Positions 27,750 to 35,805 of a stretch of DNA of 64,000 bases are shown here, in pieces. Below the pieces are notes generated by a model. The model saw nothing but the letters and a program-made list of their open reading frames with translations, was not told the DNA's origin and searched no databases. How positions within the stretch are numbered: position 1 is the stretch's first letter; every line of letters starts with the position of its first letter. Source of the stretch: Martinezella lusitana (lineage in GTDB: Bacteria; Pseudomonadota; Alphaproteobacteria; Rhizobiales; Rhizobiaceae). The stretch spans positions 62,001 through 126,000 of the forward strand of contig NZ_JAFEVL010000010.1 of the NCBI RefSeq assembly GCF_016901135.1. The letters run 5' to 3'. A program made the position numbers and the translations under genes.

Positions 27750-28202
27750 TTATTCCTGTTCGGGCACCTTCAGGATAACGGCTTCGTCCGGGCCGATGGA
27801 CCGACCATCCTGTGCCCGGATGTCGAGCCGCACAGGCTGTCCGCTCGCGCGATCCACCAGTCGCGAATGGTCTTCCGCCGGCGCGAAGAGATGGCGTTCG
27901 CCGAACTGACGAAGCGCGACCATCACGGGGAAGAGATCCTTTCCCATCGCCGTCAGGCGATATTCCATGCGCGCGCCGCCTTCGTTGGTGGGAACAAGCT
28001 CCAGGATGCCGCTCGACACCAGCGTCCGCAGGCGCTCGGTGAGGATGTTCTTGGCGATGCCGAGGCTTTTCTGAAACTCGCCGAAGCGCGTCAGCCCGTC
28101 GAAGGCGTCGCGCACGATCAGCAGCGACCACCAGTCGCCGATCACGTCCAACGAGCGCGCGCTCGGGCAGTAATCGCCTTTGAGACTCTTTCGCGCCACC
28201 AT
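27750..28202 (-). CDS. HxlR family transcriptional regulator
   Basis: A 150-residue winged-helix regulator. It has the conserved Cys12 (DYCPSARSLDVIGDWWSLLIVRD, in part) and the LTRFGEFQKSLGIAKNILTERLRTL helix-turn-helix of the HxlR family, several members of which sense electrophiles or redox changes through that Cys. It is divergent from an MFS transporter; two similar pseudo-palindromes lie in the 108-base gap. This suggests control of the transporter. Confidence 0.9.
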   Translation of the reverse strand: MVARKSLKGDYCPSARSLDVIGDWWSLLIVRDAFDGLTRFGEFQKSLGIAKNILTERLRTLVSSGILELVPTNEGGARMEYRLTAMGKDLFPVMVALRQFGERHLFAPAEDHSRLVDRASGQPVRLDIRAQDGRSIGPDEAVILKVPEQE

Positions 28203-28234
28203 CCGCTTAGCTCTCTCCGTCTTTTACATGCGAG

Positions 28235-28293
28235 ATTGGTTGCATAATTAAACCAATCATGTTAGTCGATCGATGGTTTTATTATTAAACTAA
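28235..28293. promoter_or_regulatory. two related operator-like sites between hxlR-type and MFS genes
   Basis: Site 1 (28235-28257) is a palindrome with arms ATTGGTT and AACCAAT. Site 2 (28273-28293) has the related pattern TGGTT-N9-AAACTA. Both fit TGGTT-N2-AT-N-ATTAAAC-N-A with a 37-base offset. They probably bind the HxlR protein. Confidence 0.6.
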
Positions 28294-28310
28294 AAGCACG
28301 GGAGTTTGCA

Positions 28311-29612
28311 ATGACGATCAGGCAGAACGTGCCGCCGGCAGGTGGCGCGAACGACATCGTGCGCGTCCATTCCGAACAGGCGGCAAGTGGGACCGGCGGG
28401 TCTTCTTTCCCTGTCGAAGGCAGTTCGCCGCTGACGCGCCTGACCATCCTCCTGTTTGCCGTCGCCAGCGGCCTGGCGGTGGCCAACGCCTATTTCGCCC
28501 ACCCGCTTCTCGATGTCATGGCCGACGATCTCGGGCTTTCGCGCACGGTTGCGGGCCTTATCGTCGGGGCCACGCAGCTTGGCTACGGGCTTGGCCTGAT
28601 CCTGCTGGTGCCGCTCGGCGATCTTGTCGACCGGCGCAAGCTCATCATCGTACAATCGCTCCTGACCGCCGTCGCATTGGTCTCCGTTAGTCTCTCGACG
28701 AGCGCCGCGATGCTGCTGACCTCTATGGCCGCCGTCGGCTTTCTTGCTGTCGTGACGCAGGCGCTGGTCGCCTATGCCGCCAGCCTGGCGCATCCGTCCG
28801 AGCGCGGTCATATCGTCGGCTTGGTCACCAGCGGCATCGTTCTCGGCATCTTGTTGGCGCGAAGCATCGCCGGAACGCTCACCGATCTCTCCGGTTGGCG
28901 GACTGTCTACATCGTCTCGGCATTGCTGACGCTGGTGATCGCGCTGTTGTTGTGGCGCGCATTGCCCCGGCAGCAGAGGCCGCAGTCGAGTCTCTCCTAT
29001 ATCGGCCTCATCCGCTCCCTTGCGACGCTGCTTGTCGATGAGCCCATCCTGCGCATCCGCGGGGTGATCGCCATGCTGATCTTCGCCAATATCACGACAC
29101 TGCTGGCGCCGCTCGTCCTGCCGCTGACCGCGCCACCCTACTCCATGTCCCACACCGAAGTCGGCCTGTTCGGCCTCGCCGGAGCGGCGGGTGCGCTCGG
29201 CGCCGTGCGGGCAGGGCGCTGGGCCGACCGCGGCCATGGGCAGCGCACAACGGGCATTGCGCTGGCGCTAATGTTGCTTGCCTGGCTACCGATCTCGATG
29301 CTGGATCGCTCGATCCTGTGGCTCATCGTCGGCGTCCTTGTCATCGATTTCGGCCTGCAGGCGACACACGTCACCAATCAAGGCATGATCTATCGCGTCA
29401 GGCCGGACGCGCAGAGCAGGCTTACCGCCGCCTATATGGTGTTCTACTCCATCGGCAGCGCCATCGGTTCCTCGACATCGACGATCATATACGCCCATGC
29501 AGGCTGGACGGGCGTCTGCATCTCCGGTGCCGGCATCAGCCTCGCCACCATTCTCTTTTGGGCGCTGACCTTGCGGGCAACACCCCGACAGGCGACGCGA
29601 CCTGCGTTATGA
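28311..29612 (+). CDS. MFS transporter
   Basis: A 433-residue major facilitator with 12 predicted membrane helices. Motif A appears as GDLVDRRKLIIVQ after helix 2 and a second version GRWADRGHGQRTTG in the second half. A 40-residue soluble N-terminus precedes helix 1. ATG 28311 has GGGAG upstream. Divergent from an HxlR regulator, which suggests an inducible efflux pump for a small toxic compound. The exact substrate is not known. Confidence 0.9.
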   Translation: MTIRQNVPPAGGANDIVRVHSEQAASGTGGSSFPVEGSSPLTRLTILLFAVASGLAVANAYFAHPLLDVMADDLGLSRTVAGLIVGATQLGYGLGLILLVPLGDLVDRRKLIIVQSLLTAVALVSVSLSTSAAMLLTSMAAVGFLAVVTQALVAYAASLAHPSERGHIVGLVTSGIVLGILLARSIAGTLTDLSGWRTVYIVSALLTLVIALLLWRALPRQQRPQSSLSYIGLIRSLATLLVDEPILRIRGVIAMLIFANITTLLAPLVLPLTAPPYSMSHTEVGLFGLAGAAGALGAVRAGRWADRGHGQRTTGIALALMLLAWLPISMLDRSILWLIVGVLVIDFGLQATHVTNQGMIYRVRPDAQSRLTAAYMVFYSIGSAIGSSTSTIIYAHAGWTGVCISGAGISLATILFWALTLRATPRQATRPAL

Positions 29613-29768
29613 CTTGGCAGGCAAGAGGCGGGCATGCTTGGCTACTCGCATTCCGGCGGAGGCAAGCGCGATGCGGAAAGACCCGCGTCAGGCGTGTGTG
29701 CGGGCTACGATCGACGCGATCTCGACGCCACAGCTTGCATTTGGGGACGCGGGGCTGCTGCCTCACCG

Positions 29769-30122
29769 CTACTTCTCCCGATACAGGATCATGCCGGCAT
29801 GATGCAGCACGCCGTCGATGAATGTTCCGTCAGCGGTAAAGCCGGTGTCGTCCCAATAGTCGATGTGATTGCCTCGGATCTCATAGCGCCCCTGGTATGC
29901 GCTCTCCCGCTTTCCGCGCGCTTCGTCATAGCGCCCGTTCGGAAGCAGGTTGTGGCGGATATGGCCATCGGCGGTGACCCACATCCCGGCATAGGGGTGG
30001 CTTTCTGAACGTTGGGTGGTCGTGTTTTGCTCGGTGTTCATCTCGGCGAGACCTTTCTCTGTGGGTAGGACAACCGCGCCGGTAAGAAGCCCGGCGGCGG
30101 CAAGCAGCGGAATCCGCTTCAT
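29769..30122 (-). CDS. Atu4866-type small exported protein
   Basis: A 117-residue protein with a signal-like N-terminus (about 1-26) and a domain that matches the Atu4866 family: HPYAGMWVTADGHIRHNLLPNGRYDEARG and YEIRGNHIDYWDDTGFTADGTF (both in part). The family structure is a streptavidin-like beta barrel of unknown function. ATG 30122 has GAGGAAC upstream. It follows the SDR gene on the same strand with a 86-base gap and is probably co-transcribed. Confidence 0.8.
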   Translation of the reverse strand: MKRIPLLAAAGLLTGAVVLPTEKGLAEMNTEQNTTTQRSESHPYAGMWVTADGHIRHNLLPNGRYDEARGKRESAYQGRYEIRGNHIDYWDDTGFTADGTFIDGVLHHAGMILYREK

Positions 30123-30208
30123 GGGGTAGTTCCTCAGCGTTGCTCGCCGCGAGCGGCGCCATGGCGACAGTTCGCGGCGAAATGAAAGGAAAACTTGTTG
30201 TTGCCCTC

Positions 30209-30934
30209 TCATGTGTTGCGCGTCGGTCGGATGACGATCTCGTTGACGTCGACATCATCTGGCTGTTCGACGGCGAAACGCACGGCGCGGCCGATCGCGT
30301 CCGGCTGCAGGGCAATGGCGCGGTAGGTCTTCATCGCCTCTGCTGCCACCGGATCGGTGATCGTGTCGGCGAGCTCGCTTTCGACGACACCGGGATGGAT
30401 GCAGGTGACGCGAATCTTGTCGTGTTCCTGCCTCAAGCCGTCGGAGATCGCCCGCACCGCATATTTGGTGGCGCAATAGACCGCCGCGGTCGGTGAGACG
30501 GACAGCGCGCCGACCGAGGCGATGTTGATGATATGGCCGGAGCCCCGGGCCGTCATCTCAGGCAGCACCGCGGCAATGCCATAGAGCACGCCCTTGATGT
30601 TGACATCGACCATCCGGTCCCATTCGTCGACCTTCAGCGAGGCCATCAGCGACAGCGGCATGACGCCGGCATTGTTGACGATCACGTCGACGCGGCCGAA
30701 GCCTTGGCGCGCCGCCTCGGCAAAGGCGGCGACATCCGCGCGATCGGTCACATCAAGGCGGCGCGTCATTGCCTCTCCGCCCTTTTCCCTGATTTCTTCT
30801 GCGAGCGCTTCCAGGCGATCGGTACGGCGCGCGCCGAGCATGATCTTCGCTCCGGCGGCACCGAGTTCCCGAGCGATCGCGGCACCGATGCCGCTCGAAG
30901 CGCCGGTTATGAGGACGACTTTGTTGAGGGACAT
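30209..30934 (-). CDS. short-chain dehydrogenase/reductase
   Basis: A 241-residue classical SDR. TGASSGIG (10-17), NNAG (87-90), catalytic Ser140, Tyr153 and Lys157 (VYCATK) are all present. ATG 30934 is preferred over ATG 30940 because AAGGA touches the earlier ATG but lies seven bases before this one. It is divergent from a LysR gene (120-base gap) and upstream of the Atu4866-like gene. SDR plus Atu4866 plus LysR is a common neighbourhood in alphaproteobacteria. Substrate unknown. Confidence 0.9.
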   Translation of the reverse strand: MSLNKVVLITGASSGIGAAIARELGAAGAKIMLGARRTDRLEALAEEIREKGGEAMTRRLDVTDRADVAAFAEAARQGFGRVDVIVNNAGVMPLSLMASLKVDEWDRMVDVNIKGVLYGIAAVLPEMTARGSGHIINIASVGALSVSPTAAVYCATKYAVRAISDGLRQEHDKIRVTCIHPGVVESELADTITDPVAAEAMKTYRAIALQPDAIGRAVRFAVEQPDDVDVNEIVIRPTRNT

Positions 30935-30961
30935 GTTCATTTCCTTGCTGGTTGATCTTTG

Positions 30962-30979
30962 AACTGCCATGCAGCAGTT
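30962..30979. promoter_or_regulatory. palindrome in the SDR/lysR divergent gap
   Basis: AACTGC-CATGCA-GCAGTT is an 18-base symmetric site between the divergent SDR and LysR genes. It is a plausible LysR binding site. Confidence 0.4.
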
Positions 30980-31054
30980 GCCAGGAAGATAGATCTGGCT
31001 CATTGTTGCGATAAGACGTCCATTTCTTCCAACTATGGAAAGCTATCCTAACCA

Positions 31055-31945
31055 ATGGAGCCAGATCTCAACGCGCTTGCTGTCTTTACGCTCGTCGCCG
31101 AGGAGAGGAATTTCCGCGCGGCCGCGGACCGTATGGGCGTCACCCGATCAGCGGTCAGTCAAACGATCAGGCGGCTGGAAGAGACGCTTGGCATAGCGCT
31201 GGTGTTGCGCACGACGCGCAGTGTAAGCCTCACCGAGGCCGGCGAGCATCTGTATGGCCAAGTTGCGCCAGCACTTGCAGACATGCGCACGGCAATAGAA
31301 GCCACGGGAAACTTGCGCGGACGCCCGCGCGGGCAGCTGCGGCTCGCTGTCTCGTCGATTGCCGAGCGCTTTCTGTCGGGACCGTTCCTTGCCACCTTTG
31401 CCGAGGCCAATCCGGAGGTTCAGATAGACATCACCGTGACGGACGAGGAGTTCGACATCGTTGCCGAGGGCTATGATGCGGGTGTCAGGCTCGGCGAGGT
31501 GATCGAGCAGGACATGATCGCGGTGCCCGTGGCCGGTGACGAGCGGCAACTCGCCGTTTGCGCGCCGCGATACATTGAACGCTTTGGCGTGCCCTCGCAT
31601 CCGAGCGAGCTGGCCGCCCATCGCTGCATCGGCTGGCGTCCCGCACCCAAGGTCGCGCCGTATCGGTGGGAATTCGCCGAGCATGGCAAGGAGTTCAGCG
31701 TCGCCGTCGCACCGGAGATCACCACGAACGACATGGCGCTGATGACAAAGCTCGCCGTTGCCGGCGCCGGATTAACCTTCGGGATGGAAGAGAGCTTTCG
31801 CCCTTTCATCGAGCGTGGCGAACTCGTGCCCGTCCTCGAGAGTTTTTGCCCGCGATTTGCCGGCTTCTACCTCTACTACCCGAGCCGCCGCAACGTGGCG
31901 CCGAAGCTGCGAGCCTTCATCGATCATCTGCGACGTCTGGGATAG
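31055..31945 (+). CDS. LysR family transcriptional regulator
   Basis: A 296-residue LysR protein. The helix-turn-helix is ALAVFTLVAEERNFRAAADRMGVTRSAVSQTIRRLEETLG (about 7-46, in part), of the group that often controls divergent SDR genes. The effector domain follows to the C-terminus. It faces the SDR/Atu4866-like pair; the 120-base gap holds a palindrome. Convergent with the next LysR gene. Confidence 0.9.
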   Translation: MEPDLNALAVFTLVAEERNFRAAADRMGVTRSAVSQTIRRLEETLGIALVLRTTRSVSLTEAGEHLYGQVAPALADMRTAIEATGNLRGRPRGQLRLAVSSIAERFLSGPFLATFAEANPEVQIDITVTDEEFDIVAEGYDAGVRLGEVIEQDMIAVPVAGDERQLAVCAPRYIERFGVPSHPSELAAHRCIGWRPAPKVAPYRWEFAEHGKEFSVAVAPEITTNDMALMTKLAVAGAGLTFGMEESFRPFIERGELVPVLESFCPRFAGFYLYYPSRRNVAPKLRAFIDHLRRLG

Positions 31946-32121
31946 CGTTTGCCGTGCGGACGATCGCGCCCCGGCTGAACGGTGTGGCAATCGGTGGCAA
32001 CTGGGCAGTTATCTCTCAGGATAGCGCAAAATCGGCGTGCAGCGACGGGCCGAGAACGATGAAGATGGGCACCATGTCTGCGCTGCAGCACTATGAGGTA
32101 GCCAAAAACCCACCCTCTCGG

Positions 32122-33066
32122 TCAATGAAGGTGGTCATCCTGCGGGTTTCGAGACAACGCTTCCGTGACAAGCTTGGCGAGCCACGTGATGGCGGGGTCG
32201 GCCAGCCCATCGCGATGGCGCAGCAATGTGAGCTGGAAGCCGGGAATGGCCATCGGGGGATCGTGGAGCGTCACCGGAAACAGCGACGCCGCGTAGAGGC
32301 AGGCGCTGAGCGGCGCGGTGATGATCGCATCGGAACGGCTTGCTGCGGCAAAGGCGACCAGCATTTGCGGCATTATCGCTGCAATTCGGCGCCGGCGGTC
32401 GATGCCGTCGAGGACGGCGTCGATCATGCCGCGCGCATCGCGGTCATGCGAGACGAGTATATGGTCGAGTGAACAATAGGTATCGAGGTCGAGCGTTCCC
32501 TTGATGTGCGGATGATCGCGTCTGGAGGCTACGCGGAATGTTTCGTATGCCATGACCGTGCCGATTGTCTCCCTTGGCGCATCTGCGAATACGCCCAGAG
32601 CTACATCGACATCTCCGGCGGCGACGGCCGCCGCCGCGCTCTCGTGGCTGAAGGTGCGGAACATGATCTGGCAACGGGGTGCTGTCTGGGCCAACCTGGC
32701 CAGGGCCGCCTCGGCGAGCGCTGCGACCAAGGTATCCGGTGCGGCAACGGTAAAGCGGCGCGCGGCGGTTCCGGGGTCGAAGTGCCGGCCGATCTGGACC
32801 GCACCGCGTATGCCGGCAAGGGCTTCGGCCAGGGGAGGACCCAGCAACAGCGCCCGCGCCGTCGGCTCTACACCCGCGCCCTTCCTGATAAAGAGCGGGT
32901 CGTCGAACACCGAGCGCAGCCGGCCGACAGCGTGGCTGACGGCGGATTGCGTTAGCCCCATCTCGACCGCGACCGCGCTCATGTTGCGTTTCTTCAGCAG
33001 CATTTCGAACACGATCAGCAGCGTCAGGTCGAGGCGACGAATATGAATATTATCGATTGTGTCCAT
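32122..33066 (-). CDS. LysR family transcriptional regulator (NodD-like group)
   Basis: A 314-residue LysR protein. Its helix-turn-helix (LDLTLLIVFEMLLKKRNMSAVAVEMGLTQSAVSHAVGRLR, in part) is like the NodD/NahR group, but this does not make it a NodD. ATG 33066 was chosen by the family N-terminus MDTIDNIHIRRLDL; no strong Shine-Dalgarno is seen. A perfect palindrome AATCGAATTCGATT lies one base upstream of the start. It is divergent from the small membrane protein gene at 33251, its likely target. Confidence 0.85.
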   Translation of the reverse strand: MDTIDNIHIRRLDLTLLIVFEMLLKKRNMSAVAVEMGLTQSAVSHAVGRLRSVFDDPLFIRKGAGVEPTARALLLGPPLAEALAGIRGAVQIGRHFDPGTAARRFTVAAPDTLVAALAEAALARLAQTAPRCQIMFRTFSHESAAAAVAAGDVDVALGVFADAPRETIGTVMAYETFRVASRRDHPHIKGTLDLDTYCSLDHILVSHDRDARGMIDAVLDGIDRRRRIAAIMPQMLVAFAAASRSDAIITAPLSACLYAASLFPVTLHDPPMAIPGFQLTLLRHRDGLADPAITWLAKLVTEALSRNPQDDHLH

Positions 33067-33067
33067 G

Positions 33068-33081
33068 AATCGAATTCGATT
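33068..33081. promoter_or_regulatory. perfect palindrome at the LysR start
   Basis: AATCGAATTCGATT, 14 bases, directly upstream of the LysR start codon. It may be an autoregulatory operator. Confidence 0.5.
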
Positions 33082-33250
33082 TTGTTCATGATACCCATTC
33101 GATACAGGTTTTACCGTTCGCGCAATAGGCTTTCGTGACGACCTCGCAGACCTATAGGGCGCCGATCGCACTCCTCGTAACCGGATGGCGTTGACTTGAT
33201 GAACGCGAACTTGGGTGAACGAGCGCTATAGCAATTCAGGGAAATGGTTC

Positions 33251-33661
33251 ATGGTGACATCTTTCTTTCAAGCAAAAGCTTGGCAACTGGCCTCATTGAT
33301 CACGGCGATCAACGTCTTGGTTGCGGGCGGTTTTTCTATTACGGGCCTCATCAGCCCACTATCCATAATGCCAACTGGCTATAGTGCGACGCAGGCGTCG
33401 TTCCTATTCGCCATGTACGCGGCGGCGCGCTCAATTCCGCTGGCGTTGATGACATTAGTAGCGATCTACAAGCGTGCGAAGTCGGCATTGCTAGTGCTGG
33501 GTACGCTTGCTGGCATCATACAATTGTTGGATGCCGGAGTCGGTCTGCTTCAGCATGATCTCGGAAAATCCGCGGGGCCGCTCGTCATTGCCACCCTCCA
33601 ATTTTGCGTGGTGCTCCTGCTGCGCAGGTCCGTGCGGAGCACGCTCCCGAGCGCAGGCTGA
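33251..33661 (+). CDS. small membrane protein
   Basis: A 136-residue protein with four hydrophobic segments (about 10-30, 48-68, 78-98, 108-126); no family recognised with certainty. ATG 33251 has AGGGA eight bases upstream; a GTG at 33215 in frame is less likely. It is more AT-rich than its neighbours. Divergent from a LysR gene and followed by tRNA-Ser, so it sits at a site where foreign DNA often enters. Function unknown. Confidence 0.6.
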   Translation: MVTSFFQAKAWQLASLITAINVLVAGGFSITGLISPLSIMPTGYSATQASFLFAMYAAARSIPLALMTLVAIYKRAKSALLVLGTLAGIIQLLDAGVGLLQHDLGKSAGPLVIATLQFCVVLLLRRSVRSTLPSAG

Positions 33662-33716
33662 TCGCCGGTTATTGCGGAAGACAGAGAGTTACATCGCGCT
33701 GTAGTGTAGCGTGGGA

Positions 33717-33806
33717 TGGCGGACAAGGTGGGATTCGAACCCACGGTACGCTTTCACGTACACACGCGTTCCAGGCGTGCGCCTTAAACCACTCGGCCAC
33801 CTGTCC
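33717..33806 (-). tRNA. tRNA-Ser (GGA)
   Basis: A 90-base class II tRNA. The acceptor stem GGACAGG pairs with CTTGTCC (one G-U pair), there is a long variable arm (GTGTACGTGAAAGCGTAC), the anticodon loop reads CTGGAAC with GGA as anticodon, and the T arm is GGGTTCGAATCCC. CCA is encoded. The ends are set from the acceptor stem. Confidence 0.95.
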
Positions 33807-34038
33807 ATCTGCACTTCGCGTCCGATAAAGGAGCTATTGTGGGAACGGCGCGATATATACCGATGAATTTTCTGGGATCAACCCGAATCTGACAGTTTTT
33901 TGACTTCTGGACAAAAAACTACGCGCTTCTCCTCCATTGCGTTTGTCCCATTCTGAACTTATCTAAAGAGAAGGACGGAAAAAGAATGCAACCGGCCAAT
34001 GTGTAGGGCCGAGGATAATTGAGTATCCGGAGGGGTTC
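33807..34038. other. non-coding gap after tRNA-Ser
   Basis: 232 bases with no supported gene. It is AT-rich around 33870-33990 and must hold the tRNA promoter on the minus strand and the promoter of the gene at 34039. No clear box was found and no integrase or att repeat was seen. Confidence 0.4.
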
Positions 34039-34356
34039 ATGCGTTTCCTGCTGCGTTTCGCTAGCCTTGTCGCGCTGGTGGTTGCTGTCATCGCCGGCAC
34101 CATCGATTCCATCCAGTCGGTCGCGGCATCGGCCGTGGTGATGACCCCGATGGGCGATGCCTGGAACGATGTCAGCCCATCGTCGCTGGCGACGCTCCGC
34201 TCGATGATCTCCTATTATGTCCATCCGCAATTCTATGATCTGGCGATGCAGTGGTTGCTGTTCCAGCCGGCCTTTGCGGTTTTCCTGGCGCTCGCGCTGC
34301 TCCTATGGATGGTCGCCTACAAGCGGCCGCCGGTTGCCGGTCGTTTCAGCGTCTGA
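34039..34356 (+). CDS. conserved hypothetical membrane protein
   Basis: A 105-residue protein with an N-terminal helix (about 4-22) and a C-terminal helix (about 76-93), joined by a soluble loop with DSIQSVAASAVVMTPMGDAWND. AGGGG lies just before ATG 34039 (CGGAGGGGTTC). No function is known. It lies between tRNA-Ser and the nucleoside transporter, in the same direction, but 373 bases separate it from bmp. Confidence 0.7.
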   Translation: MRFLLRFASLVALVVAVIAGTIDSIQSVAASAVVMTPMGDAWNDVSPSSLATLRSMISYYVHPQFYDLAMQWLLFQPAFAVFLALALLLWMVAYKRPPVAGRFSV

Positions 34357-34729
34357 AGCGCCGTGCAAGACCCGTCGGGACCTGTGCCATTTTGGGGAGT
34401 GAGGCATTGACGAGGACGCCCTCGGGCGGCCTCGCAAGGGGAATGCGAAGCGCCGAACCAACGGTTGCGAGACGTTCGATGACCGCCTCGTTGGCTAATA
34501 AAATCGCAGTTTGAGAGCGAAATTGTTCAAAAATCGGCCCCTTTGTGCGGGTTTTTGGCAATTCCCACAAATCTTTACCAACTGAAAAATTTCTCGTGAA
34601 TTTTTCGTGCAGCCATGCAAGGATGCGCGCCAGCTTGGCCTCGGGGGAGGCCGGCGGTTCCGCAGACATGTCCGGTCAACGGGCTTGCGGGAGGACCCAA
34701 CAAAGATAGCAACAACAGGGCTGCAACTC
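34357..34729. promoter_or_regulatory. 373-base leader region of the nucleoside transport operon
   Basis: No gene is supported. An antisense frame of 107 codons crosses it but lacks a ribosome site. The region is AT-rich near 34490-34610 and holds an inverted repeat GAAAAATT (34584-34591) and AATTTTTC (34599-34606), which could be an operator for the downstream operon. No purine riboswitch core was recognised. Confidence 0.45.
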
Positions 34730-35725
34730 ATGAAAAAATCCCTTCTGACCCTTTTCGCCTTGGCTGCCATGTCGGCAACGGCGCTTGCGGCCGATATCAA
34801 GCCGGCAATCGTCTACGGAACTGGCGGCAAGTTCGACAAGTCCTTCAACGAAGCTGCCTATAGCGGCGCTGAAAAGTTCAAGAAGGAAACCGGCATCGCC
34901 TATCGCGACTTCGAGCCGACGGGCGACACCCAGGGCGAGCAGGCGCTGCGCAACTTCGCCAGCAAGGGCTTCAATCCGGTCATCGCCGTTTCTTTCGCGT
35001 GGACCTCGGCTCTCCAGAAGGTTGCCGCTGAATATCCGAAGACCAAATTCGTGCTGATCGACGACAGTCTTGATCTGCCGAACGTCCGCTCCGTCAAGTT
35101 CAAGGAAAACGAAGGCTCCTATCTCGCCGGCGTCATGGCCGCGCTGTCTTCGAAGACCGGCAAGGTCGGCTTCGTCGGCGGCATGGACATCCCGCTGATC
35201 CGCAAGTTCGAGTGTGGCTACGAGCAGGGCGCACGCGCTGCCAATCCGAAGATCGAAGTCTTCCAGAACATGACCGGCACGACGGGCGCTGCCTGGAATG
35301 ACCCGGTTCGTGGCGGCGAGCTCACCAAGAACCAGATCGACCAGGGTGCCGACGTGGTTTACGCGGCTGCCGGCGCGACCGGCCTCGGCGTGCTGCAGAC
35401 GGCCGCTGACAACAAGAAGCTGTCGATCGGCGTCGATAGCAACCAGAACTACCTGCATCCGGGCTCCGTTCTGACCTCCGTCGTCAAGCGCGTCGACCTC
35501 GCCGTCTACAACGCGTTCAGCGATGCCAAGAACGGCAAGTTCACGCCCGGCACGCAGGAACTCGGCCTGAAGGAAGAGGGCGTCGGCGTCGCCATGGACG
35601 ACAACAACAAGCCGCTCGTGACGCCGGAAATTAAGGCTGCGGTCGACAAGGCAAAGGCCGATATCATTGGCGGCACCGTCAAGGTCCACGACTATACGGC
35701 CGACAACGCCTGCCCGAAGAGCTGA
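34730..35725 (+). CDS. nucleoside ABC transporter, BMP-family binding protein
   Basis: Periplasmic nucleoside-binding lipoprotein-like protein of the Med/BMP (PnrA) family, 331 residues. A signal peptide (about 1-20, ending ALAAD) has no lipobox Cys, so it is probably soluble. AIVYGTGGKFDKSFNEAAYSG at the N-terminus and VDSNQNYLHPGSVLTSVVKRVD near 240 (in part) are typical. ATG 34730 follows AGGGCTGCAACTC. It heads the transporter genes nup-ATPase and two permeases, and is separated from them by a strong hairpin. Confidence 0.93.
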   Translation: MKKSLLTLFALAAMSATALAADIKPAIVYGTGGKFDKSFNEAAYSGAEKFKKETGIAYRDFEPTGDTQGEQALRNFASKGFNPVIAVSFAWTSALQKVAAEYPKTKFVLIDDSLDLPNVRSVKFKENEGSYLAGVMAALSSKTGKVGFVGGMDIPLIRKFECGYEQGARAANPKIEVFQNMTGTTGAAWNDPVRGGELTKNQIDQGADVVYAAAGATGLGVLQTAADNKKLSIGVDSNQNYLHPGSVLTSVVKRVDLAVYNAFSDAKNGKFTPGTQELGLKEEGVGVAMDDNNKPLVTPEIKAAVDKAKADIIGGTVKVHDYTADNACPKS

Positions 35726-35733
35726 TATGAAAC

Positions 35734-35769
35734 AAGGGCGTATGACGGATCAAAACGTCATACGCCCTT
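35734..35769 (+). terminator. strong hairpin between the BMP gene and the ATPase gene
   Basis: A perfect 14-base stem (35734-35747 and 35756-35769) with an 8-base loop, followed by TTCTT. It should partly end transcription after the binding-protein gene, giving more binding protein than transporter. Confidence 0.8.
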
Positions 35770-35805
35770 TTCTTATCCGGAATCTGGTTTCTGGAGCCCC
35801 CTATA

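Noticed and set aside
32122..33066. nodD
   Set aside because: Only the helix-turn-helix group is similar; there is no nod box or nod gene in the window.
33662..34038. Integrative element at tRNA-Ser
   Set aside because: No integrase gene and no repeat of the tRNA 3' end was found nearby.
34346..34669. 107-codon minus-strand frame upstream of the BMP gene
   Set aside because: No Shine-Dalgarno, no family; lies in an AT-rich control region. Not excluded, but not supported.
34357..34729. Possible purine riboswitch before the nucleoside importer
   Set aside because: Conserved purine-riboswitch junction bases were not recognised.
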